Below are positions 38,311 through 49,137 of a stretch of 64,000 nucleotides of DNA, in pieces (within the stretch, counting starts at the first letter, position 1; every line of letters starts with the position of its first letter). Under the pieces are notes generated by a model that saw only the letters and a list, made by a program, of their open reading frames with translations, was not told the origin of the DNA and made no database searches. Made by a program: the position numbers and the translations under genes. Origin of the DNA: Stratiolaelaps scimitus (lineage: Eukaryota > Arthropoda > Arachnida > Mesostigmata > Laelapidae); NCBI GenBank assembly GCA_019614645.1, contig JABWDB010000006.1, forward strand, positions 8,990,001 through 9,054,000. Reading direction: 5' to 3'.

Positions 38311-41300
38311 GTCAGTCGATTGAAACCGACTCGAAGCAGTTGGAGAAATCAGATCAGCAGAGCCTATCCCTGCAGAGTCCTCTCGTCACGACCGATGGCT
38401 CACAAGGTATGCGAATACCGTCTAATAATAAAAAGGACTTTTATTATTATTACCATTAATTAGCATTATTGTATACAGCATTGTTAATTCTCATTTTTCA
38501 ATTGTTTCCTTTATTTGTATTTCGCCTCCGCCTTTCCTGCGCTTGTCCTACAGTGGCAACTGACACGGGTAATGAATCCATGCTGACATCTCGACCCGAG
38601 TCATGCGCACCTGACGATAGCGGGGGTCCATTTATCGATTCCATCCAAGATCTCAAGGAGGCGTTACCCATCGTTGCAGGAGGACGCCAGGGCGCCATGT
38701 AAGTTCGCTGTCAAATATTGTTGCTTGTTCATGCTGGGCCCCATTTGACGGCGGAATCAAAGGTTCTACGTTGATACAACCTAACTTAAATAGGTAGAAG
38801 CACTTGGGACTTCTCTTTCACTCCGGCTGAACAAGAGATTGAAAATCATGATTGGCTCTCTATAGCGTGCTGTCTTGCTTGTTACAGAAGCACGTTCTCC
38901 AACACGAACTGTCTACACTTTAGCCACGAGCCGACGGTGGAACGGTTGTGCTATCACGTGACATTCGGGACGGCCGATGGCTACGATATCCTCCCAATCG
39001 AGAAGGAGAAAGTGTTCCTCAAAAGGTCCGTAAAGGACGCTCTCAAACTCCGCGCGTACTGCTTCAAACTGCCTGACAGATTGTACACGGCCGGCCGACT
39101 ATCTGAGGAATGCGTCGTACGTAATAATCGATCAATAATTGTTTAATCGTAACAGATTAGCGATCAAATAAGTACACATTTGACAGGTTTCGAGTGCTTA
39201 AAAAAAGGTTTTGAGTGATGCTACTGAAGAGAGAGAGAGGGGGGCTATACCTAGTTAACTATGAGGAAACAGGTAGAGCAGCTGAAGGGAACCCTTTCAG
39301 GTCAGGATCTTTCCTACTTGTGTTGTCTGTCCATCCTATATATTTATATAAATACTGACCTGGCTAAACGGTAATAATTTGACGCCGGTAATATAGTTTA
39401 GAGAGCTCGTATTTTTTCTCCTTCTTTGCGTCTTAAGTGAGCCAGGTCCGTTAGAGACTACGGCTCAAATAACAGCACATCTAAGGTCAAAAAATAAATA
39501 CCTACAGATCTACATATAATTTATTTATACAATTGTTATATATATATATATACATATATATGTGTGTGTGTGTGCGTTTTTACATATGCCATATTAAGTG
39601 ATGCATTTTGGTGCGGACAAGGTGTTAGGCTGAGGCCGTCATGGTCGTTCCCGAGGAAGGCGATAGCATTGCCTTTTTGCATCACAGCAAGGGAGAGGCG
39701 TTGCACAAGAAAGGATCCTACGCTCTTGTTCGATTACATGATCTCATGCTTAAATCGTAAAGGTCAAGGGTTTGTGAACAAGCAGACCTAACGTTGTACT
39801 TTACATAATTGCAGGAAATTCGTGACAAGATCGGTTCAAACCATGTTACGTTAAGGCTTGTTCTGGTACAGGAGCCCATTGATAAGAGAGAATTCTTTGA
39901 CGTACTTCTGCGAAGGGTTCGTAGTAAATGTAAATGATAGCAATACGAATATGCATTTCATTTTCTGAGTGCCCTTATGACGCTAAAGTGGTTTGAGTTA
40001 CTAGTTTTCGAAAGAGATCATAAGTTGCAGTTTACGATGTTTTCGACCTGGTGGTTAAGTTATGTTTAATAGTTACATCATTCAATTGCACTGACCGAGC
40101 AAACTGTTGCGGGGTGACTCACAGAGCCTTAAACATTGAAAGTCCACACAACTGCTTTCGGCATTGCTTCATAGGACGGATAACCCCTTTAAATGCAAAT
40201 GTGCACTGGCGGGAATCGAACCCGGCGACCGAACGGTGCCAGTGTTCGGCTGTTGTGATAACTGTGTTTTCCGTTAATTTCGTTGATGCTTGCTTGCATA
40301 AAGTTGCTCAGTTCATCGTTGGCTGCCCAACCATGAAACGTTACCGATAATAATTAACTAATTCATGATTATTAGCGCATTCACATTGAATAAATTCGCC
40401 CGTGAGTACCGACACATTAATGCAGACATTGTCATAATTATCCTATCATACCGTACCGTTGTTGTACACCCTCTCCTCTCATTGCAGGTCGCGGTGATGA
40501 TGTCGCCACCAAAGGATTTTCTCCCTCTTCGGCTAACGCCGGAACATCGCCGCTTCGAGCGATTTCCTGGTGAGGTTATCGATGTCATTGAGGAACGTGA
40601 ATCAAACAAGATTATTGTGCGCTGCTCTTCCAATGCAACTCATGCGGGGACCGTACGCGATGTCATGTAAGCTAGGCGACTTGATTTGTCGAAACCCGTT
40701 TCGAAGATTGACTGATTAGAGTCTTCACGTAGTCGTAACGAGTTTGTGTTCGTGCGACCACGGGAACGTCGCGACATCAGTATTTCGTGCAATAGATGCC
40801 TTGACCGTGGTGCGGTAAAGACCACGTTGAATGTATGGGGAACCACTAACATCGGCGTTCGTTCGAATGGGTCAATGTGATTAATGAGGGAACCTGGAAA
40901 TTGGGCTCCGACGCTCGCTAAATTTCAATGAACAAGCAAATTACATAGGACCAAATGTTCGAGGTTGTGGGTAAAGAGATTTTCAGACGTTTTTTTTTCT
41001 CTGGAAACACCTACAGCCGATCCGACGTTCTAAGTGTCTCAGGTTTTCCGTATCCTAATGTACGCTAGTATAGTGTGAAGCCTTCGGAGAGTCGAGGAGA
41101 TCGAACTCGTGCAAAAACGGCACAGCGGACATACACAACATGTCGTATATTGCGGCTTTGTGTTTCGGCTTAAAGTGATCGCAGAAACTAAACGAACCAA
41201 ACCGATTTTTGCCTGGAAGGTGCTCTCAGGTTATTCGACGAAAAAATGACTAATCAAACTAGAGCAACAATTGCGTTTTCTATCGATACTTCTAATCTCG

Positions 41301-44300
41301 GAGCATAGTCGATTGCCCCTGACGATTAAACTCGAATCGATTGAAATCACTGCGAGACTCTTTGTGCACGCCATATTTCTTCTATATATTATATATAAGT
41401 GTGTCACGAAGGGTGACATCCAATTCCCATCAACCTCTATTCACTGTCTGCGTGTGTGTGATTGCCACAGCTCGGACTGTCTTCTGTATTCGATAATTGA
41501 GGGGGTTGACCCAGACTACTACCACCAGGCAGTCTTCGACTCTCTCAAAGATCTCGTGGTGCTGGCCGACATCGAGAAGATGACGATGGTGGTCAAGGAT
41601 GTTTTGTGGGACCAGGACTTAAGACAAGAGGAGCGTAGACTCAGTCATTTTCGACGCCGTGGGATGAATGTCGAATCGAGGCCTGTTCTGGTGAGTTTAC
41701 GAAACCAATTGTTTCTCCCAAAGACGCGAGACATTAGGTCCTCCATTGTATGCTTATCGTGCCAACAAAGCGCGCTGATCGCAACAGCGTGGTCATATCG
41801 TCGGCGGATTAGCGGTTAGCAGGTAGATATTTTCATTGGGATTGGCAGATTCCGTTCAAATGTCTTATGTCGAATCTTAGCTGGAAATTGGCTAAAAATT
41901 CTAACTACCACTGTCACTTACAGTCATAGTAGTTGTACCCTTGGGAGCCCCACTAGAATGTTCATGCTGGATTGTCTCAAGTCGTCCGTGATTCGCACAT
42001 GATTTCAGGTCTGCAAATACCTCAATAAGGAAACAACAGCCCACATGGAAGCTGAGAACCTGTACGTGCAGGGGTCTCGGAGAACAGGTGGCTCTCATCC
42101 CGCTGCACGTGGCCACACAGAAGGTATTGACTCTACTGGAAGAGCAGATACATTTCGATTAGGAATCGTCGCTGTTATTTGTTTCATTCGAGGCATTCAG
42201 GTATCTCAAAATACTGATTCGAATCTGGAAAACGATTCGGGTATATCTTGATAAGCTGAAGCCTTCATTAATACTTTGTTTATCCGGTAACGTTGGTACT
42301 AAAAAGCGTATAGTATTATCAGATGTTACGATGGTTAACTTTATTGCGTTTCTTCAGTTTTGGCTACACTAAACACGTATCCCTGGGCACGTGTTGAGCT
42401 CATTTGAAGAATTCACATCTCCATGTTTGGATGACGAAGAAAGCTCATACAGACCAGGCTTCACATCCCGACTATTTGCCATGGCGATACTGTGGGACTG
42501 AGTTCGCTTTTTAGCAACGGACCTTCACAGAAATTCTCCCTCCCCCCAAGGTTCACTAACTGCTGGCCCGGCTCCGTGTTAATTAGTACTACGAGCTAAT
42601 TATTAGTACTCATTCAATTAACTTCGTGTGAACAACTCACCATACTAATTTCTCATTTCTGGAAATACTCGAAATAGAGCCCGGTCCACCTGAAACGGTA
42701 AGGGGCCATGTGATCCTTAGCGTCATATCCGAGGCCTTAATAGTGCCTATAAGTGCAAACAGGTTTCAGAACGGACATTGTCAACAAAACCTAGAAACCC
42801 CGTCGGAAATAGCTGGAACGACGAGAATCACAATTAGGCTAGAGTTTAATAATGGATGCGTTTCTATTTTTCGACACTTCCTTTGTGTGTTTATTTAATA
42901 GGTGGCGCGGATCGTGTGTCGCAGTTCCTCGGCGAACCCGTTAGTGGACAGCAGAGGCAATTGGCTCTCCTTCGTTACATCAAATGTGCGGGACATGCAC
43001 GCATCAGTGGCGAATTGGCAAATTGGGGCCTTCACTTGCTGGACACAGCGGTCATTTCGAACGGGGTCCTGCTTCAGACGGATCAGATGCTACAAATGGG
43101 TAATGGAGATTGTGCTCCTGTTGAGTCGCGAGGTTGGCTCACTCGCCTCTCAAATCTCCAAGTGAATACTCCGGTGAGTATTCACAGGTAGACGGTGCAA
43201 ATAGTGACGGTTTGGTGGCCAATCATTAGGCGTAGATTGCTCAAAAGCATTGACAGTCGAAGTCCACGGCTCGCCCTTATCAATCATATGGTAGAACGGA
43301 CCAAGCTACGGAAGTATGCCGCACTCCAGGCAATCCACTTCTTTTCCCCCTTGCCTTTAGAACCGCAGGCGGGCACGGCCCCCTCACGGCGAACTTTCTC
43401 GAAGGGGGTCTACTACCATAGGCTGGTCCGCGCGACCGGGGACAAGTGCGCTGGATCTTTCCTTCTGCAACGCCTCTCCCTCGCTGTGAGGGAGACGAAG
43501 TACTGCCATTGCCTTCCTCGGGACAATGACGGCCTCGGTCCCCAACTAATCCCCCCGCCCAAACTAATTCCTAATTATTGTATGTTTGAAGTTGTATGTG
43601 CTCAAGCATACTACTTCACATACACATAGACGTCCGCCAGATTGAAAAGGGCACCTACCGAGTCAGCTATCTAACATCTGCGTCTACATAATCAATCAAG
43701 ATGGCCTTATTTCCTATTTAGTTGGCCATCCCCTACAAAACATGGCATGTATGGGCGTAATTAAACATCCACTAGCGTTATTCAAACGACCAAGAGTAAA
43801 TACAGGAATAGCGAGATTCAACTAATTACTACTGCAACAAAGAGGCGCTAAATTGTACATCGTAGTCAGCCCTCTCCAAAATCGTATCAGCAAACACGAG
43901 TTGACTGTCGATATCAACGTTCAATAGAGTGTTTCTAAGTCAATTCATGTTGATTCACCTCACCTGCTTTCCAAATCGCTTTCCCAAATATTTAACACAC
44001 GTTGTTCCAACTGGAATGACAATTGCCTGTTTAGATAAAAGTCGCCGATGTTAAGGGTATACCGAGACGGTGTCTGAGCACGTTACACCGAAGCGCCACT
44101 CTTCACGTCGACGAAATCACGCCTGTGTATTACGTGCGGTGCTATTTCCAGGTCCGCATATCGAACTGGGTAGTGGTTGCCCGACGGGGTGATGAAAATA
44201 TCGTCACGGCGATGATTGAGAATCTCATCAATGACGCACCTCAACTCGGCATTGAGATGCACTCGGCGAAAACAGTGAAGTACATCCTCACCGATGACCG

Positions 44301-47300
44301 AGCGGCCTATGTGGGCGCACTTAAGGCTATACAGGAGAGAAATGTCAGTAGCTCTTACAAGTATTCAGATCTTCATAGTTGTTCTGTTATATAACATGAT
44401 AGCCCTCTTCTACCGAGAGGCAGTCTTGTGCCAATTGCAAAATGTTCATGGGTCCCAGACGTAATCGTGCAGTTATCGTTGGCCGATGAAAGGCTTTTTG
44501 GGTCGTTGTTGTTATTCCTCTCTTGCCGTTTCTTGTTCTTCTGTTAACAAATCGCTTTAATTACAGAAGGATCTTCAGCTTGCCATTGTGATCATGCGCG
44601 CGTCGCGCGACGACATCTATCGTGATGTGAAAAAATGGGCTCTCATGTCTCAGAACAGAAATATCGCCACTCAAGTCCTGATCCGAGATACGGCTCGAGC
44701 CATTGCCAGTCGGCTTGATGTGTCCCTGAGTGTCATTACACAGATTAATTGTAAGATGGGCGGCGATCTGTGGACGCTTGATGGAGCCCTCACTGACATC
44801 ATGGTCATTGGTAAGTACTGCGTGTGTTAAAACTCGGGTCGCGAATGGAACTCACCAGACTATCACCTATGCACAAACTAGCTTAATAGTGGAAATATTA
44901 GTTGTACACTAGAGGTAGGGAATGGCGTGTAACTGATTTATCATCGAGAGTGTCTGACTGGCTGTATACTACCGTGAACGCAGAGTCTGCTTTGTAAACC
45001 TCAACGACTAGCTTCTTCGGTAGTGTCTTGGTATCGACGGATTAGGATGAGGGTGCCCTTGCGGAACATCTCCCGCAGATAGATTCGCACGAATTAATTC
45101 ATAAGAACGTCCTTGCTACTTGTTTTTGCAGGAATGTCAGCCTACACAGGGGTCTCAAGTGAATCGTGGGTCGGTGTGGTTGCGTCCAAAAACAGATTGT
45201 TTTCCAGATGGTATTCCTCGGCTCTGAAGGATATGAGAGATCTCAGACAGACGATGGCTAAAGCTCTCACTAAATACAGACAGGTACGTCTTAGTTAAAG
45301 AAAGTAAAGAACACGTATGCGAAGAGAAATACGGAGCCTGTCTCAGTGTGCGAATTCGATGGTGCACTCGCTCACATTCGATTGAAAGGTAGACTTCACT
45401 CATTTTGACAGCTTGGTTATCCCACATTTATCTGAATGGTTACAGCCCTTTATGGTCGTGCCTTGATAAGTTCCTATAAGGCGGCGATAGAGACTGGCAA
45501 ACTTTTGACTTTCTTATACAGCGCAATTTGGCTTCCTAAAGATCCCATATTGTCTCATGTCTGCTTAAGGCCATCACTATAGTTCGCCCTTCATAGATAT
45601 GCTCGAGGTCTTCAGCTGCGGCGATCTTCTACGTACCGAGCCCCTCCTTTGCTAAATGCTAACCCGCTTCTACACTTAGATATTTATTCCTACCTCTGTC
45701 AGGCCTAAAAAATCGAATTATATCAAGAGTTCCTACTGTGTTGGTCGATGTTTTTCAGGCAAACAATGGCGATGTGCCTCAGACGACGTTTGTATTTCGC
45801 CGTCAGATGGCCCCTTTGTCAGACAACGAGAGGGTGGACCTCCGCGCAGCGTGTGGTGCGACCACGTCACTCGTGGTTGTTAGCCTTTTGGACGCCGTTG
45901 AAGTGGCGGATATTTTCACAACGACCGCCAATTCAAGCAAACCCGTCGAGGCGTTAAGAGAACTACACAAGTTAGTTGGGTACCCGCTAATTGAACGGAA
46001 GATTATGCCCTATAGGGCACTGCTAGCTTTGACCAGGATATGAACACAACGTTTACCATTCGCCACTAGTTCTACGCTTGTGACCTCAAATACGTCTGGC
46101 GGCTTTAGAATATATTTGATTTAATGCAGAAAGACATAAAACGGTTACAGCACATCGAAGAAATTAGGTATCAATGTTATCAGCTGACGTGGATTCGATT
46201 AACAGAAAATATAGGTGTTTATGCCCTTAAGGCGTATTCCGCAAAGCGTAATGTTCAGCCAGACTCGCTTCTATGATGAAAATGGAACCGAAAATCGAAA
46301 GGAGCTTTTTCTTGCTTGTCTGCGATGTTCAATAAAATAAATCAAATGCGCGACTATACCGGCAATAATCTTCGCAAGCACATCAGTCGTTTCGATTTTT
46401 TCTTTCCTTCGCGGAAACTTTTCGGTCAAGACACCTAACAAGCGACCTGCTTTGAACCTTGATCTTCAGGAAACTTATTTATGTGCCTCATAGGAAGGGT
46501 GTACCTACAGATGCACTGGCCTTCCTACTCGAGTGCAACACTGCTAATCTGAGCACGGAGTCGATTACGAAGGTGATAAAACAGCTGAAGCATATGTATT
46601 TCAACGTGGCCGGTGAAACCCCCCTGCCGGCCCCATTGCTGGTATGTTTATTTTGTTACTTTTCTTGTGGGAAACCTTATTTTATTTTTTTTTTCGAGCT
46701 GAATTTCAGCTGATCTTCTATTTGACAGGCCTCAGCTCTTAACCTTTAGGTATTACTATGAAAAACCTTATTAGCAGCAGATCAACTCAAATATATAGGT
46801 ACTAATACCCAAATATCATATTCAGTATTCTTCTCTCGATATTTCTATATATTTTTCATAATCGTATCTTTGCTCGTTGTTATATTCGTTATTTTCCGGT
46901 TTATTCATTTTCGAATTCGTTGTTTTTCTATCGCCTTTGATTTATTCGTGATATTTCCTTTATATCGAAGGATTCAACTTGTAAAGTTTTGTTGTTTGGT
47001 TTCTCCTCTGTCTAATGTCGGTGTCATAACTTTGTACATCTGTAACAGACCGTTTAAGAATTGGCCTCTGGATATGAAAGGGCAACTTAGCATCTGAATT
47101 GCGACCATTTAAGTACCTATGAATGTTTCGTGTAGCTCGCGATATTCGAATCGAGCGGAGTTTCACTTCTGAGTGTCTCCGAGTCACCCTCATATGATCC
47201 TGCTGAAATGAATGACACAGGCCACAACTCGCAGACCTCGATCGGGACTAACAGTTATCGTATATGATCATTTCTGTAGATGATCGCCCCCGATTTATTC

Positions 47301-48008
47301 ACGTGCTCAAAGATTCAACGTTTTACTGGTGTGTGTAAAACGTTGAACCTTTGAGCACGCCGTTCGCCCAAGCCATTCGCTGTGGAATACAATGCAAAAT
47401 TTGGACGGATTTGCAGAACTGCGATTAGAGCAAACTTCGGTATCAACATTTGGCTAATTGTGTTAATAATTCGCTTGTGAACCCTCTAGTCGACACAAGT
47501 AATAGCAGTTCACGAGGGAGGGAACTCCACATGAATGGCAAGTCGTAGGTTTGAGTTTCGTGTTTGCTCGACTCCGAGGAAACGGAAAGGTATTACCAAC
47601 ATGACATCGCGACGATTAGCGGCTGGCGTTAGCTTGTAAGCGGGAAGACGATCTCGGGTAGAATTAGACCCCTCGACATTTTGAACGCGAGGACATCACG
47701 ATGCGCATCGTCTTTTTCAAGTTTACCAATCAACCGGGAGGGGCTCGTACTAGGCCAGTGATGATCTCTTCAGAGACTCGGCGGCCTACGGAGAACACAG
47801 CCCCGAAAGCATCGCTCTGGATGGAAACACACTGCATATAAGCTAACATTGAGTCTTTTGCCTATAGTATTTTCTACGGTACAATTTATCGGCTTTTTGT
47901 TCGTTTCTTCTGAAATTTCAGTATGCTGGAAAGTGCGCGGAGTTCGTCGCAGACGTTCTTGAAGAGCAGCCCGAGGAAAGATTCGAAGATGTACTGTATT
48001 ATTTATAA
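38311..48008 (+). CDS. piwi: PIWI-clade Argonaute protein, slicer residues substituted
   Basis: PIWI proteins bind piRNAs and silence transposons in the nucleus or nuage. Exons: 38311-38406, 38554-38698, 38888-39116, 39815-39916, 40488-40666, 41471-41690, 42009-42123, 42902-43173, 44152-44343, 44567-44810, 45132-45283, 45759-45979, 46470-46641, 47922-48008. All phases agree and give 807 residues plus an unresolved N-terminus; the usual size is about 850. N domain: CYHVTF, FFDVLLRR. PAZ (about 190-325): FDSLKDLVVL, VKDVLWDQDL. Linker: GELANWGLHLLDTAV. MID keeps Y and K (IYRDVKKW), Q (ATQVL) and K (INCKMGGDLW); that last block and the C-terminal LYYL mark the PIWI rather than AGO clade. In the PIWI domain the DEDH tetrad is lost: GIDVYHD is GMSAYTG, the Glu finger aligns with Arg in MRDLRQ, RDG is RRQ, and VPAP..YAH is LPAPLLYAG. 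Introns hold SINE and LINE copies. Family call secure; loss of slicing is inferred. Confidence 0.93.
39541..39575. repeat. (TA)n/(TG)n microsatellite in a PIWI intron
   Basis: TA units followed by TG units, directly before the family B repeat copy. It lies in the intron between the exons ending 39,116 and starting 39,815. Confidence 0.85.
39600..39740 (+). repeat. interspersed repeat family B, copy 3
   Basis: 'GTGTTAGGCTGAGGCCGTCA' then 'GTTCCCGAGGAAGGCGATAG' and 'GGGAGAGGCGTTGCACAAGA', with 'AAGGATCC' after it. It matches copy 4 (inverted) at 43.4-43.5 kb over a longer stretch than copies 1-2. It is intronic in the PIWI gene. Confidence 0.65.
40120..40262 (-). repeat. tRNA-derived SINE, family D copy 1
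   Basis: Shares 'AGCCTTAAACATT', 'CTGCTTTCGGCATTGCTTCA' and 'TAAATGCAAATGTGCA' with the copies at 49.5 and 50.8 kb. On the minus strand 'GGTTCGATTCCCGCCAGTGC' is a perfect Pol III B-box, so the transcript would read leftwards. It lies in the PIWI intron between 39,916 and 40,488. Confidence 0.75.
43340..43560 (-). repeat. interspersed repeat family B, copy 4 (longest)
   Basis: The reverse complement reads 'GGACCGAGGCCGTCATTGTC', 'CCGAGGAAGGCAATGGCAGT' and 'GCGAGGGAGAGGCGTTGCAG', matching copy 3. It then extends GC-rich for another ~100 bp. It lies in the PIWI intron between 43,173 and 44,152, and its base composition is clearly different from the surrounding intron. Confidence 0.65.
46693..46762 (+). 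repeat. repeat family C, copy 2
   Basis: Nearly identical to 12,619-12,686: 'TTTCGAGCTGA' after a T run, then 'TTGACAGGCCTCAGCTCTTA' and 'ACCTTTAGGTATTACTATGA'. It lies in the last PIWI intron. Confidence 0.7.
47302..47359 (+). ncRNA. near-perfect intronic hairpin (25-bp stem, 8-nt loop)
   Basis: The arm at 47,302-47,326 (starts CGTGCTCAAAG, ends TTCAACGTTTTAC) pairs with 47,335-47,359 with a single A/C mismatch; the loop is TGGTGTGT. It sits in the last intron of the PIWI gene, in sense orientation if transcribed with it. The stem is shorter and the loop tighter than in most animal pre-miRNAs, so this may be a small-RNA precursor, a MITE remnant or a foldback with no function. Pairing is certain; role is unknown. 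Confidence 0.4.
47470..47830 (-). mobile_element. non-LTR retrotransposon 3' end (LINE), copy 2
   Basis: Same family and orientation as 35.8-36.5 kb. Shared plus-strand blocks are 'GCGGGAAGACGATCTC', 'TCGCGACGATT', 'GACCCCTCG', 'TTTGAACGCGA' and 'CAACCGGGAG.GGCTCGTAC'. It is heavily mutated with no open frame. It lies in the last PIWI intron, antisense to the gene. Confidence 0.8.
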
Positions 48009-49137
48009 GGATTATCCAGTTACCCGCCACCTGGCTGGTGTCATAGCTGTACATCTTTTATGGCAGGACGGTAGAGTTCAACGGGCTGCACAAGAACTAC
48101 TACCTGACAATTGTTGATAGAAAGTTTGTCACTTGGTAGTACGTGAGACGTAAATTGGTATATACATACATATATATATATATATTGTTATATTTAAAAT
48201 ATAATTATCACTCTGCAATACAGTCTCAACACCATTGCCATCAACTCACTGAGTCATTTTTTGCATGCGGCTGTTTAACTTCAATTATCGTCAGTGCTCA
48301 TTAATGAAATGGTAATTGGGCCAACACCCGCATGTCGACTATAGGTGCAAATGATCATCTCTCATCATTAGCACGAGTACTAGAACAGCATCGTATACAT
48401 ATATATATACACGTTTTATTAGCTAACGATGGCTCGCGAATTTAATATCACGAAAGTACCGTCGGTATATTCAGGCACGAGAGACAGGCATATCGATACA
48501 GCTGGACGTAATTAGCGATCAGCATTATCTCAATGTTTGCTATGCTTGGTGACGGGGGTTCCTCTTAGCGGCACGCTTATGTCCCTTTATTTCTGTAATA
48601 GTTTTTGCTAAGCATGCTATTTCCGAGTCTGTTATCAATTTAGTAAACGTTCAAGTTGTATCACCTGCACTCTATTAGTGATTGATTGATTCTGGAAGAC
48701 TGTGATAGATTACTGATAACATCTGACAGAGAGATGAGTAACTTCAAAGTCAACTTCAAGGTCAACAACAAGGTACGCTGTACATCGAAATCCGAGAAAA
48801 TGTGTCAGCGATCGTGTCGCACTGCCATAACACTACAATAGCAACAGCATAATGAATGTTGTTTGAAATGAATAAGATGGAATAGTCTTAAGCGTAAAAC
48901 GGAAACGAGGATATCTGCGAGTTTTCTGCGTTTATCTTCTCATTACACGGCGATATCATTGGCTAACACTGGTCATTTGAGTTTCCCGCCAATAACCGAC
49001 GTCGTCTGCTAGCCTGACAAAATAGAACGTCAGGACCTAGTCAGCTGGTCAAGTGCTGGATTTCCAGAGAGCCGTCCACATAATTTCGATAATTCCCTGT
49101 AAAGCCCACCCGTGTTGATAAGTGGGGCGCGACAACA
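48009..49137. other. intergenic DNA between the PIWI gene and KXD1
   Basis: Holds the PIWI 3' UTR and the KXD1 5' region. TA tracts lie at 48,171-48,186 and 48,396-48,410. Several AATAAA-like variants are present, but none is clearly the poly(A) signal. Confidence 0.35.

Noticed and set aside
41271..41819. 182-codon plus-strand open frame, the longest in the window
   Set aside because: Only 41,471-41,690 is coding (PIWI PAZ exon). The flanks are intron, as shown by the acceptor, the GTGAGT donor and matching phases.
42902..43165. Second open frame (VARIVCRSSSANPLVD...) over PIWI exon 8
   Set aside because: Shadow frame. The GADRVSQFLGEPVSGQQ frame matches the PIWI family and the splice phases.
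48100..48420. Poly(A) site of the PIWI gene
   Set aside because: Several AT-rich hexamers, none convincing; the 3' end cannot be placed from sequence alone.
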